A stretch of 64,000 nucleotides of DNA from [Muricauda] lutisoli (nom. illeg.) (GCF_017313105.1 NZ_JAFLND010000004.1:94474-158473), one strand, 5' to 3'. Positions 47,011 through 55,301 are shown, counted from the stretch's first letter. A program made the numbers and translations. Notes: generated by a model not told the origin, from the letters alone.

Positions 47011-47100
47011 AGTGGCCGTGTGACTGGAGGGGCTTCGGATCAAAGCAGATACGTTACCGGTGGTACCTATGTGGTGGACAGAGGTATGCTCGTAGCATGA
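46991..47100 (+). pseudogene. Internally deleted short-chain dehydrogenase remnant
   Basis: ATG 46991 reads MKSLRDKVAV, the usual SDR N terminus; after a one-base frameshift VTGGAS (start of the TGxxxGxG cofactor motif) follows. Directly after it the sequence reads SDQSRYVTGGTYVVDRGMLVA and TGA (47098-47100), the usual SDR C terminus. About 220 residues between the two ends are missing. The junction lies near 47033. Confidence 0.75.
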
Positions 47101-47324
47101 CATGTTCCAACGGTTCAAAGGGTTTCAGTTAAATTCCCGAGTTTATTACAAACCGCTTTGGCAATAGCCAACAAGACCTCATTACTAATCCCGCCATTGA
47201 GACTATTGGGGGGCCTAGCAGCACTTGCATGCTCTTATCTTCATTCCCACGCACGATGACATTACAGCAAGCATTGTATCAATTTTAAGCGCAACTATTT
47301 TTTGTACTTGAAATTCCACAAGGT
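47101..47324. other. Gap after the SDR remnant, nothing recognised
   Basis: Together with promoter 6 and its leader this gap spans 47101-47392. Short open frames exist on both strands but none has a start, a promoter and a familiar product. Confidence 0.35.
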
Positions 47325-47367
47325 TGACCGAGATCATTTTAAAAGTGCCTTTTATATATCAACTTTA
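47325..47367 (+). promoter_or_regulatory. Regulon promoter 6 (DUF2267 operon)
   Basis: TGACCGAGATCA at 47325-47336, 23 bp, CAACTTTA at 47360-47367. Leader about 21 nt to ATG 47393. Confidence 0.7.
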
Positions 47368-47392
47368 GGATTATATTTTAAAAACTGGAATT

Positions 47393-47845
47393 ATGGCACT
47401 GGACTTTAACAATTATGCAGCTGCTGGCAATGCTTTTCTGAAAGAATATGCCAGACACCTGGGCCTTGGAGATGATACCGATAAGGCAGGCAGGATTTTT
47501 GTTTCGATTATGCATGCCTTACGTGAAATTATTTCCATGGAAGAATCTTTGGACCTTTTGGCCCAATTGCCCATGTTCTTAAAGGCAGCCTATGTCAATC
47601 AATGGAACCCCAAAAAAACGAGACCCGAAATCAAACACATGGATGAGTTCGTTGAATTGGTAAAAGAAATGGATGGCAAGACGGCAATCATTGATTATGG
47701 TGAGGAAAATGATCTTGCAGAGACCTATATCGATACCACATTTATCTATCTAAGAAAATATGTATCGCTGGGAGAAATGGAGGATATCCGTGATGGGCTT
47801 CCCAAAGACCTTAAAAACATGATCTATTCCAACTTGATGTTTTAG
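47393..47845 (+). CDS. DUF2267 family protein
   Basis: A 150-residue soluble protein matching DUF2267: GNAFLKEYARHLGLGDDTDKA, MHALREIISMEESLDLLAQL, PMFLKAAYVNQWNP, with a second half repeating the helical pattern. DUF2267 proteins are often found with universal stress proteins and Hsp20. The molecular role is unknown. First gene of a unit that probably includes 47941-48390. Confidence 0.8.
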   Translation: MALDFNNYAAAGNAFLKEYARHLGLGDDTDKAGRIFVSIMHALREIISMEESLDLLAQLPMFLKAAYVNQWNPKKTRPEIKHMDEFVELVKEMDGKTAIIDYGEENDLAETYIDTTFIYLRKYVSLGEMEDIRDGLPKDLKNMIYSNLMF

Positions 47846-47940
47846 GTTTTTATCACATTGATTACGCACGGAAGACTCAAGTGTTCCCGTATGGGTTTCG
47901 GAATGGTTTTATGTGGAATGTAACCCTAAAAAATGGTATT

Positions 47941-48390
47941 ATGGACAACTATGGAATCAGACCCCTTGACAACTATATTTTCGAGGCCGATTGGCAGCAA
48001 CTGTACATACTGACCGAACATTGGCTCTCAGATTTATATTTTTATAGGGACGATCTCAGGTTTTTACATCATTTGATCGATAATTACTTCAAATGGCTAA
48101 CAAAAGCTGAAAACATCAATAAAGTTGTGGCCTTGGAAACAAGCTTGCTTGTTTTGGAAAAACAAGGGGTTGGACTGATCCAACGTGTAAAAAAGCACCT
48201 GGAACACCTGTCAGGGTTGATCGATGATCCCTTTAAGTATGATTCACATACATTTAGACAGGAACACCAACAATTGGAAAATGATCTTTCAAGTTTTGTC
48301 AAGGATTTTAGAGTCCATCGAAAAAGTGTATTTGAGATAACAGAGTACTTGATGGATGCCGATGAGGTGAAAAGTCATCTTTTGAAATAA
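47941..48390 (+). CDS. Hypothetical helical protein, family A paralogue
   Basis: 149 residues from ATG 47941; an in-frame GTG at 47881 would add 20 residues unlike the rest. Blocks HWLSDLYFYRDDLRFLHHLI and FRQEHQQLENDLSSFVKDFR correspond to those in the protein encoded at 44626-45024, giving a conserved W-x4-F-x3-D-x2-F pattern at the start and an E-H-Q-L-E to D-F-R helix at the end. Cytoplasmic and helical; function unknown. Co-transcribed with DUF2267. Confidence 0.65.
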   Translation: MDNYGIRPLDNYIFEADWQQLYILTEHWLSDLYFYRDDLRFLHHLIDNYFKWLTKAENINKVVALETSLLVLEKQGVGLIQRVKKHLEHLSGLIDDPFKYDSHTFRQEHQQLENDLSSFVKDFRVHRKSVFEITEYLMDADEVKSHLLK

Positions 48391-48412
48391 GGTCAGGAAA
48401 ATGTCCTTACCA

Positions 48413-48447
48413 ATAAAAAGAAACCGGAACACCTAAATGTTCCGGTT
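48413..48447 (-). terminator. Rho-independent terminator, minus strand
   Basis: A 9-bp perfect stem (AACCGGAAC / GTTCCGGTT, 48422-48447) with 8-nt loop, followed on the minus strand by TTTCTTTTT. It could end both ppsA read-through and the short transcript from promoter 7. Confidence 0.75.
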
Positions 48448-48507
48448 CCAAAGAAGAAATTACTCTATCCAATGACCACTTACACTGGAAACTACTCAGA
48501 TTTATCG

Positions 48508-48594
48508 CTAAACCTTTTCACAACTCAAAAAGTATAAAGAATATCTGTAGCTTCTCCTTTTATCTTTATTCCTTCGTTCAATTGTCCTACCCAT
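48508..48594 (-). CDS. Candidate 28-residue basic small protein under a regulon promoter
   Basis: ATG 48594 to TAG 48510-48508, beginning MGRTIERRNKDKRRSYRYSL and ending LSCEKV. Eleven of 28 residues are Lys or Arg. It starts about 26 nt after the predicted start point of promoter 7, the same leader length as the proven-looking neighbours, and ends 60 bp before a terminator. The transcript may act as a small RNA instead; coding is unproven. Confidence 0.45.
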   Translation of the reverse strand: MGRTIERRNKDKRRSYRYSLYFLSCEKV

Positions 48595-48624
48595 TAAAGT
48601 TTAATGAGCTTAACAATGATGGTT

Positions 48625-48667
48625 CTAAATTACAATATGAGATCAGGCTTTGAAATGACCCAGATCA
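48625..48667 (-). promoter_or_regulatory. Regulon promoter 7 (orphan, short transcript)
   Basis: On the minus strand TGATCTGGGTCA (48667-48656; identical to promoters 5 and 13), 23 bp, TAATTTAG (48632-48625; identical to the Hsp20 promoter). It lies downstream of ppsA, where no annotated gene follows. Confidence 0.68.
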
Positions 48668-48722
48668 GTTCAAGTCATTATTTTAAAGTTTTAACATTTG
48701 TTCAACACATCCTAAGGTAAGA

Positions 48723-51122
48723 TCAGTGGATTGCTCCTTCTGTCTTTTTGTGCTCGTTTAATGCTATTTCGGCCTTGTAAATATTGTCGATGCCCTGTAG
48801 CAGGGCATCAGGGTTAAAGGAAATACTGTCTATGCCCTCTTTTACCAAGAATTCTGCAAATTCAGGGAAATCGCTGGGGGCCTGTCCGCAAAGACCTATT
48901 TTGGTGTTGGTCCGTTTTGCGGAGGCAATGGCCATGGAAACCATCTTTTTGGCAGCAGGATCGTTTTCATCAAAGAGATGTCCCATGATTTCCGAATCAC
49001 GGTCAATGCCCAAGGTCAGTTGGGTAAGGTCGTTGGAACCGATGGAGAAGCCGTCAAAGATTTTTGCAAATTCATCCGCCAAGATAACATTGCTGGGTAT
49101 TTCGACCATGGTGTAGACTTCCAGTCCATTCTCACCTTTTTTCAACCCATATTCCTCCATGATCTGAAGTACTTTTTTGCCTTCGGATACCGTGCGGCAG
49201 AAGGGAACCATAACCTTTAAATTGGTGAGCCCCATGACGTCCCTTACTCTTTTTATGGCTGCACATTCCAAGGCGAACCCTTCTTTGTACCATTCGCTGT
49301 AATAGCGGGAAGCTCCCCTGAAACCGAGCATGGGATTTTCTTCCTCAGGCTCAAAATCCTTTCCACCGATGAGGTTGGCATATTCATTGGTCTTAAAATC
49401 GCTTAACCTAACAATGACTTCCTTTGGATAAAATGCAGCTGCAATGGTAGCAATGCCCTGGGAGAGTTGATGGATAAAATATGCTGTCTTTTTTTCATAA
49501 CCCTTGGTCAGTTTTTCAATCTTGTTTGAGGTTCGCTGATTTTTGATGTCATTGAACCTTACCAAAGCCATTGGGTGGATTTTCACAAAATGGGTCACAA
49601 TAAATTCCATGCGAAGAAGTCCTACGCCATAATTGGGATAGAACGAGAGTTGGAATGCATTTTCGGGGTCGGCCAAAATCATCTTTACCTCAGTTTTGGG
49701 CATGTGAATATTTGAAAGATCAACTTTGGTTCCTTCAAATTTCAATGTCCCGCTATATACATACCCAGTTTTTCCCTCCGCACAGGACAAGGTGATGGTT
49801 TGGCCATCCCGTAAAATCGTGGTGGCATTGCCACAGCCAACAATGGCAGGCACTCCCAGTTCCCGGGCCACAATAGCGGCATGACTGGTTCTGCCCCCTT
49901 TATTGGTAATGATACCGCCGACTTGCTTTAATAATGGGTCCCAATCAGGGGTAATGTTATCGGTAACGATAAAATGTTCGGTTGTCAAGTTTTTACTTTC
50001 CTTGGGTGATTGTAGCCGAAGGACCTTTCCATTTTTTATTTTTGAACCTACTGCATTTCCTGAAACCAGGGCAGTGCTTTTTTCAAGAAGTTTGTACTCG
50101 ATGTAGACCTTCTTTTCCCTTCCCCTATGAACGGTTTCGGGTCTTGCCTGGATAATGTACAGTTCATGGGTCGTCCCATCTTTTACCCACTCAATGTCCA
50201 TGGGTTTTTTATAATGTTCTTCTATGGTCAACGCCCATTTTGCCAATTGTATGATTTCATTGTCCGAGAGTACAAATTGTTGCTGTTTTGATTTTGGAGT
50301 TTTGATATTTATGGTAGGACTACCCCTTTTTTCTGTATTGTAGACCATGGTCAATTGCTTGTCACCTCGTTTTTTTTGAAGAATTGGAAAATGTTTACTT
50401 CCCAGTGTGGGCTTAAAAATGTAGAATTCATCGGGAGTTACATTGCCCTGTACAATGTTCTCGCCCAAACCCCAAACCCCTGAGAGCAAAATTATGTTTC
50501 CAAATCCGGATTCTGGTTCAATGGTGAATCCCACACCGGAACAACCTTCATCGGCACGAACCATTTTTTGGATACCGACCGATAGTGCCACATTACTATG
50601 TGCAAAGCCTTTGTCATTCCGGTATTTAATGGCCCTATCGGTATAAAGGGATGCAAAACATTTTTTTACGGCCTCCAAAACATCTTTTTTGCCCTTTACG
50701 TTCAAAAAGGTGTCGTGTTGTCCGGCAAAACTGGCATGGGGAAGATCTTCTGCCGTTGCACTGCTCCGAACGGCTACTGGGAGAGCGGCATTTTCACAAA
50801 GCCTGTCATAGGCTCTCATGATTTCATCGGATATGGGTTTGGATATGTGGCCTGATAGGATAAGCTCCCGAGCTTTTCTCCCTATTTCCTTTAGGTTGAT
50901 ATATGTACCGGTATCCAAACGGTTAAGGATTTCCTTGAGGGAAATCTTTAGGCCATTGTCATCTAGAAAATGCCAAAAAGCATCTGATGTTGTGGCAAAA
51001 CCATTCGGAACACGAACACCTTTCCCTGACAATTGATTGTACATTTCACCTAAAGAGGCATTTTTTCCGCCTACTATCGGTACATCATCAATAGTAATGT
51101 CGTTGAAAAACTTGATATACAT
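48723..51122 (-). CDS. ppsA: Phosphoenolpyruvate synthase (pyruvate, water dikinase)
   Basis: Makes PEP from pyruvate and ATP for gluconeogenesis. The 799 residues show the N-terminal nucleotide domain (GGKNASLGEM; AVRSSATAEDLPHASFAGQ), the swivelling phospho-His domain (GGRTSHAAIVARELGVPAIVG) and the C-terminal PEP/pyruvate barrel ending in GLCGQAPSD. Length matches PpsA. Its promoter is a regulon promoter, which links carbon flow to the stress response. Confidence 0.95.
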   Translation of the reverse strand: MYIKFFNDITIDDVPIVGGKNASLGEMYNQLSGKGVRVPNGFATTSDAFWHFLDDNGLKISLKEILNRLDTGTYINLKEIGRKARELILSGHISKPISDEIMRAYDRLCENAALPVAVRSSATAEDLPHASFAGQHDTFLNVKGKKDVLEAVKKCFASLYTDRAIKYRNDKGFAHSNVALSVGIQKMVRADEGCSGVGFTIEPESGFGNIILLSGVWGLGENIVQGNVTPDEFYIFKPTLGSKHFPILQKKRGDKQLTMVYNTEKRGSPTINIKTPKSKQQQFVLSDNEIIQLAKWALTIEEHYKKPMDIEWVKDGTTHELYIIQARPETVHRGREKKVYIEYKLLEKSTALVSGNAVGSKIKNGKVLRLQSPKESKNLTTEHFIVTDNITPDWDPLLKQVGGIITNKGGRTSHAAIVARELGVPAIVGCGNATTILRDGQTITLSCAEGKTGYVYSGTLKFEGTKVDLSNIHMPKTEVKMILADPENAFQLSFYPNYGVGLLRMEFIVTHFVKIHPMALVRFNDIKNQRTSNKIEKLTKGYEKKTAYFIHQLSQGIATIAAAFYPKEVIVRLSDFKTNEYANLIGGKDFEPEEENPMLGFRGASRYYSEWYKEGFALECAAIKRVRDVMGLTNLKVMVPFCRTVSEGKKVLQIMEEYGLKKGENGLEVYTMVEIPSNVILADEFAKIFDGFSIGSNDLTQLTLGIDRDSEIMGHLFDENDPAAKKMVSMAIASAKRTNTKIGLCGQAPSDFPEFAEFLVKEGIDSISFNPDALLQGIDNIYKAEIALNEHKKTEGAIH

Positions 51123-51144
51123 GATCGGGTATTGTTTTAGTACA

Positions 51145-51187
51145 CCAATTTCACAATCAGCGACGCCTTATACAATGATCTACGTCA
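51145..51187 (-). promoter_or_regulatory. Regulon promoter 8 (ppsA)
   Basis: On the minus strand TGACGTAGATCA (51187-51176), 23 bp, GAAATTGG (51152-51145). Leader about 18 nt to ATG 51122. The -7 element is the weakest of the set. Confidence 0.6.
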
Positions 51188-51264
51188 AGTCTTTTAGGTC
51201 CAATGACATCAATGAAATTTTATAAAAATCTGTTTGTCAGTTGTTTGTGTTGTTTTATTGCAGG

Positions 51265-51307
51265 TGATTGGAATCATTGTCAAATGGGGGGCAGTGGCAT
51301 AAATTCA
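51265..51307 (+). promoter_or_regulatory. Regulon promoter 9 (PepSY-like/dodecin)
   Basis: TGATTGGAATCA at 51265-51276, 23 bp, TAAATTCA at 51300-51307. Leader about 60 nt. It is back to back with promoter 8. Confidence 0.65.
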
Positions 51308-51372
51308 TATAATATCAAAAGGGGAATTATTGATTTTCCCAAAAAAACAGTATTAACGAAAACACTAAAATC

Positions 51373-51882
51373 ATGAGAAAAATTCTATTTGGTCTTTTGA
51401 CCATTGGGCTTGTAATTCCGTTGCAGTCCCAAATCACAAAAACAGAAGAATTATCCGAAGTGGTTGTCCATGCAACCAATTACAAGTACTTGAATAGCCT
51501 CGATACTGAAGAGGAAGCTTCCATCTCCGTTGAATTATTGCGACGAAAAGTAGCTGCTTTCGATGTGAAGGGATCGGACTTTTATCAAGATGATTATGAG
51601 GTGTACAACGTGGACTTCTTTATTCCAGAAGGTAAAATTTTGGCGGCCTATGATAAGGATGGCAAAATTATACGTACTGTGGAAAAGTTTAAGAACATTA
51701 ATCTTCCATTAGCAGTAAAAGAAGCCATATTGGACAGGTTCCCAGAATGGACCATCACCAAAGATGTTTATCTCGTTAGATATCATGAGGGCAAAGATGT
51801 TAATAAGAGGTACAAGTTGAAGTTGGAAAATGGAGATAAGGTACTTCGAGTTAAGGTAGATGAAATGGGAGGTTTCCTATAA
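51373..51882 (+). CDS. Secreted PepSY-like protein
   Basis: 169 residues with signal peptide MRKILFGLLTIGLVIPLQSQ. The C-terminal half (ILAAYDKDGKIIRTVEKFKN, VKEAILDRFPEWTITKDVYL) matches the PepSY-like fold of periplasmic DUF2874-type proteins, in which a helix LPxAVKxAI precedes a beta sheet. Role unknown. It precedes dodecin by 46 bp; a 15-nt palindrome TTTGCTTTAAGCAAA (51886-51900) lies just after its stop. Confidence 0.7.
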   Translation: MRKILFGLLTIGLVIPLQSQITKTEELSEVVVHATNYKYLNSLDTEEEASISVELLRRKVAAFDVKGSDFYQDDYEVYNVDFFIPEGKILAAYDKDGKIIRTVEKFKNINLPLAVKEAILDRFPEWTITKDVYLVRYHEGKDVNKRYKLKLENGDKVLRVKVDEMGGFL

Positions 51883-51928
51883 ACATTTGCTTTAAGCAAA
51901 CAATAAACAATGACAAAATAACAATATC

Positions 51929-52135
51929 ATGTCAGTATTAAAAGTAGTAGAGATTTTAGGAAACTCCACAGTAAGTTTTGAGGACGCCATAACAAACATT
52001 GTTGCGGAGGCATCAAAAACAATCCGGAATATCAAATCTGTATATGTAAAGGATATGCAAGTATGTGTCAAGAATAATAGCATATCGGAATACCGTGTAA
52101 ATGCCAAAGTGACTTTCGGAGTTGTGGAGGAATAA
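51929..52135 (+). CDS. Dodecin, flavin-binding storage protein
   Basis: A 68-residue dodecin. The family pattern is complete: VVEILGNSTVSFEDAITNIV at the N terminus, the ASKTIRNIKSVYVKD helix-strand, and RVNAKVTFGVVE at the end. Dodecins form hollow 12-mers that bind flavins and protect them from light-driven chemistry, which is of interest because the cluster encodes a LOV flavoprotein. The conserved flavin-stacking Trp of archaeal dodecin is not seen. Confidence 0.88.
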   Translation: MSVLKVVEILGNSTVSFEDAITNIVAEASKTIRNIKSVYVKDMQVCVKNNSISEYRVNAKVTFGVVEE

Positions 52136-52240
52136 GGATCTATCTGTTTTGGTTAGTCGCTATGGTCCGGATAGGTTCGTTGCCTTTTCGGGCCATATGT
52201 TTTTATCACTTGAAAAACTCTAGTTAAAAAAACAAATGGG

Positions 52241-52283
52241 TGATCAGCGTCATTGTAAACAAGTGGTGTTACCATTAAATTAA
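52241..52283 (+). promoter_or_regulatory. Regulon promoter 10 (methyltransferase/archease)
   Basis: TGATCAGCGTCA at 52241-52252, 23 bp, TAAATTAA at 52276-52283. Leader about 14 nt to ATG 52302. Confidence 0.62.
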
Positions 52284-52301
52284 TATGAAATTCAATTAGT
52301 T

Positions 52302-52943
52302 ATGGCAAATATTATAGAAACATTCGATGAATACGTGGCACAGTACGAACAGTGGTATGAAGATCACCCCGAAGTCTATCGATCAGAACTGCTTGCACTG
52401 CAACAACATTTTCAGGAACTTCCACAAAACTTAAGAGGTATTGAAGTCGGTCTGGGTACTGGAAGGTTTTCAGAGCCCTTGGGAATCAAAGAAGGTATAG
52501 AACCTTCTATTGAGATGGCGAAGAAAGCCCTTCAACGAGGAGTAGAGGTAATGAAAGGAAAAGCTGAGCACCTGCCCTATGCCTCAATGCAATTTGACTT
52601 TGTGCTGTTTGTCACAATATGCTACTTTAGGAACCTAAAAAGAGCCATATCCGAGGCATATAGGGTATTAAAACCCGGTGGGGCCATTATTGTGGGTTTT
52701 TTGGATAAGGAACAAAACATTGCGCAATCTTACATGGACAAGCGCAACAGAAGCAACTTCTATAAACAGGCGACCTTTTATTCGGTGGAAAGAGTAGAGG
52801 AGTTGCTCAAAAAGTCCGGATTTAGAAATTTGACATACAATCAAACCCTTTTTGGGGAACTTGGGGAAATCAAAGAAGTACAGACGCCAAAGGACGGGCA
52901 TGGCGAGGGGTCTTTTATAACCGTAAAAGCTGTGAAGTCATGA
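52302..52943 (+). CDS. SAM-dependent class I methyltransferase
   Basis: A 213-residue methyltransferase with motif I EVGLGTGRFSEPLG (about residue 46), the acidic end of strand 2 replaced by GIEPSIEMAKKA, motif III LPYASMQFDFVLFVTICYF and RVLKPGGAIIVGFLDKE. This resembles UbiE/COQ5-type small-molecule or quinone methyltransferases; substrate unknown. Its stop overlaps the ATG of the archease-like gene (ATGA). Confidence 0.85.
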   Translation: MANIIETFDEYVAQYEQWYEDHPEVYRSELLALQQHFQELPQNLRGIEVGLGTGRFSEPLGIKEGIEPSIEMAKKALQRGVEVMKGKAEHLPYASMQFDFVLFVTICYFRNLKRAISEAYRVLKPGGAIIVGFLDKEQNIAQSYMDKRNRSNFYKQATFYSVERVEELLKKSGFRNLTYNQTLFGELGEIKEVQTPKDGHGEGSFITVKAVKS

Positions 52944-53347
52944 CTGAATTGATGCAACATAAGGTGGGCAATGAAATAAAGGTTTTGGCCCCAACACTTG
53001 GTAAACTTTTCAGGGACAATCTTGGAGTTCTGAACGATATTTTGAAGGAAAGGGCCTGTGATAAAGTAACCCATTTTGATTGCTTGATGCGATTCGAGCT
53101 TACCGCAACCGATACGACCGATCTTTTACTTCAATTTCTTTCAGAGGTACTTTCTTTGGGCTATCGACAAAAGGCTCTTTTCTGTAATGCATATTTTCCC
53201 GAATTGACGGAAAAAAAAGTGGATGTACGATTATTTGGAATATGGACGGGCCCATTAGATGAGAACATTAAAATAAGTTGCGACGATGCTTATGTAAAGA
53301 AAAATGGGGACGACATCTGGGAAAGCCGAATCCTTTTTGATCTGTAG
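52940..53347 (+). CDS. Archease-family protein
   Basis: 135 residues. The block GNEIKVLAPTLGKLFRDNLG matches the archease start (normally HTADVGI.. then GPTLEELFENAA), the middle RFELTATDTTDLLLQFLSEV corresponds to the VEVEAEDLEELLVDWLNEL region, and the ending IKISCDDAYVKK..WESRILFDL corresponds to the KAVTYH..V.VVFDV finish. Archease is the activator of RNA ligase RtcB. The N-terminal Asp of HTAD is missing here (HKVGN), and no rtcB is in the window, so function may differ. Confidence 0.7.
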   Translation: MTELMQHKVGNEIKVLAPTLGKLFRDNLGVLNDILKERACDKVTHFDCLMRFELTATDTTDLLLQFLSEVLSLGYRQKALFCNAYFPELTEKKVDVRLFGIWTGPLDENIKISCDDAYVKKNGDDIWESRILFDL

Positions 53348-53444
53348 TTTGGTTGGCAAAAAACGGTATTGTGGATTTCCAACATAATATTCTCACCCTG
53401 AAAGCAAACGATCCTTGTTTCCCGTATGACTTCGAATCGTGGGA

Positions 53445-54080
53445 TCAATGGTCGGGCACACCATTCAATTCTTCCAACAATTCAATCGCTTCCTCTTCGG
53501 AAACTTGTTCGAAATTCGAATAGAATTGTCCCACGGCCCTGAAATTATGAGGTGTTTCCAAACAGATGACCTTATCTATAAAGTTGGAACCTTCAAGATT
53601 CTGAATTGCTCCAAGGGGAGCAACGGGAATGGCCACGATTGTTTTTTTTGGATGTTGACCATGGACCAATTCGGCAGTAACCTTTAAGGTATTCCCAGTG
53701 GCCACCCCATCATCCACGATAATAATGTTCTTGCCTTGCAATGCTATGGGAGGACGGCCCTTGTGGTATAGGTCATATCTTTTTTGTAGCTTCTTCCGAA
53801 TGTTCTGTGTTTCTTCGGCGATATACTTTTCGGGGATATCAAGATGCTCGTTGATAACCATATTTTCCAAACTTACCGCGCCTATAGCATATTCCTTGTT
53901 GAACGGGTGCCCTATCTTTTTTGATAGTACAACATCCAATGGTGCGTTCAATGTCTTTGCAATGATAACCCCCAAAGGAAGCCCGCCTTTCGGGATGGCA
54001 AGTACCACAACGTCTTTGCCCTTAAATGCTTTTAGTTTTTCTGCCAGCTGTAGAGCGGCGTCAATTCTGTCTTTGAACAT
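53445..54080 (-). CDS. Phosphoribosyltransferase-family protein
   Basis: A 211-residue type I PRTase-like protein. The PRPP loop NIIIVDDGVATGNT is at about residues 116-129; a flexible basic segment and PKGGLPLGVIIAKTL precede it. This form is usual next to erythromycin-esterase and universal stress genes in stress clusters; the acceptor base is unknown. Convergent with the archease-like gene. Its promoter is promoter 11. Confidence 0.85.
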   Translation of the reverse strand: MFKDRIDAALQLAEKLKAFKGKDVVVLAIPKGGLPLGVIIAKTLNAPLDVVLSKKIGHPFNKEYAIGAVSLENMVINEHLDIPEKYIAEETQNIRKKLQKRYDLYHKGRPPIALQGKNIIIVDDGVATGNTLKVTAELVHGQHPKKTIVAIPVAPLGAIQNLEGSNFIDKVICLETPHNFRAVGQFYSNFEQVSEEEAIELLEELNGVPDH

Positions 54081-54159
54081 TTTCCTTCATTTTTTCGACT
54101 CATTTTATAAAAGTGGGTCAGTGGATATTTTATTCCTTGGTTTTACAATTTTTATACCA

Positions 54160-54202
54160 TGAAGCTAGGGTATACGACCTTAAACATCAATGATATACAT
54201 CA
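54160..54202 (-). promoter_or_regulatory. Regulon promoter 11 (phosphoribosyltransferase)
   Basis: On the minus strand TGATGTATATCA (54202-54191), 23 bp, TAGCTTCA (54167-54160). Leader about 75 nt to ATG 54080. Confidence 0.6.
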
Positions 54203-54223
54203 TTCAGGATATGACTTTTCAAG

Positions 54224-54266
54224 TGATCCTGATCATTTCCGGCACTTGCTGCTTTTTCTACTTTTA
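54224..54266 (+). promoter_or_regulatory. Regulon promoter 12 (Usp/erythromycin-esterase unit)
   Basis: TGATCCTGATCA at 54224-54235, 23 bp, TACTTTTA at 54259-54266. Leader about 100 nt to ATG 54370. It shares a divergent region with promoter 11. Confidence 0.68.
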
Positions 54267-54369
54267 TTGTATTGATCATAGTTTTTAACAGCTATGAAGA
54301 ACTTGAATTCCCTTTTGTTTGAAGATACCAAGGACACCTTGCCTTAAATAACTGATAAATCTATGTATT

Positions 54370-55209
54370 ATGAAAAAAGTACTGCTTCCCACCGATTTTT
54401 CCAGCAATGCTTACAATGCCATTGTATATGCGTTGAAGCTCTATGGAAACACTGAATGCGTTTTTTATCTGTTACATACCTATATGGTACCTGTTTATAC
54501 CTCGGAGTACAATATGGCAAACCCCTTGGGTATGGATTTGCTCGAGGTCTATGAAAAGCAGTCCATGGACCAGTTGATCGCACTAAAGGAAGAACTATTG
54601 ATTCACCATAATAATCCAAAACATCGATTTGAGGTCCATAGTGCTTTTGGCATCTTAACAGATGAAATATGGCAGCTAGTGGAAAAAGAGGGAATTGATG
54701 TGGTTGTCATGGGGACCCAAGGAGCAACAAGTGCCGAAGAAGTTTTGTTGGGAAGCAATACGGTACACACCATAAAAAAGGCCAATTGTCCGGTCATTGC
54801 TGTACCTGAGGACTTTGCTTATGAAAATCCCAAGCAAATTTTATTCCCAACGGATTTTGAAGTGGACTACAAAGCCCAGGGAATTGAAGAGTTACTGTAT
54901 TTGGCCAAGGAACATATAGGGTTTATCAATGTCCTGCATGTGGGAAGAGGCATTAAAATGAAAGATTTTCAAAATAAAAACAAGGAACTCCTTGATCAAC
55001 GGTTAAAACCTGTTGCACATCTATTTCATGAAGCCCCAAAAAATGAAGTTGTTGAGGGAATCAATGAATATCAACTGAAAAACAAGGTCAACTTATTGGT
55101 GATGATGATGAACAAGCACACTTTTTTGGAAAGCCTGTTCATCAAACCTGTAATACGGAATATAGGGCTGCATCTCCATATCCCCTTTATGGTCATTCCG
55201 CAATTATGA
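54370..55209 (+). CDS. Tandem universal stress protein (UspA family)
   Basis: 279 residues with two Usp domains (about 1-148 and 150-279). Domain 1 has the complete ATP motif, GTQGATSAEEVLLGSNT (G-2x-G-9x-G-S), ending HTIKKANCPVIAVP. Domain 2 begins ILFPTDFEVDY and lacks the motif. Cytoplasmic. Followed after 92 bp by the erythromycin-esterase gene without a regulon site between, so probably one operon. Confidence 0.9.
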   Translation: MKKVLLPTDFSSNAYNAIVYALKLYGNTECVFYLLHTYMVPVYTSEYNMANPLGMDLLEVYEKQSMDQLIALKEELLIHHNNPKHRFEVHSAFGILTDEIWQLVEKEGIDVVVMGTQGATSAEEVLLGSNTVHTIKKANCPVIAVPEDFAYENPKQILFPTDFEVDYKAQGIEELLYLAKEHIGFINVLHVGRGIKMKDFQNKNKELLDQRLKPVAHLFHEAPKNEVVEGINEYQLKNKVNLLVMMMNKHTFLESLFIKPVIRNIGLHLHIPFMVIPQL

Positions 55210-55301
55210 GAGGAGTTGAGGTGAAATGTGGAAGAATAGACCGATGAGGCCATTTATGGGCAATTTTCGGTAGTTATTAAGTAAATGAAAAAAATGGAAC
55301 C

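Noticed and set aside
47101..47392. Short frames on both strands, one ending in a plausible TNRFGNSQQDLI-type peptide
   Set aside because: No start codon in context, no family, and the stretch is crossed by promoter 6; it may be a decayed gene but cannot be named.
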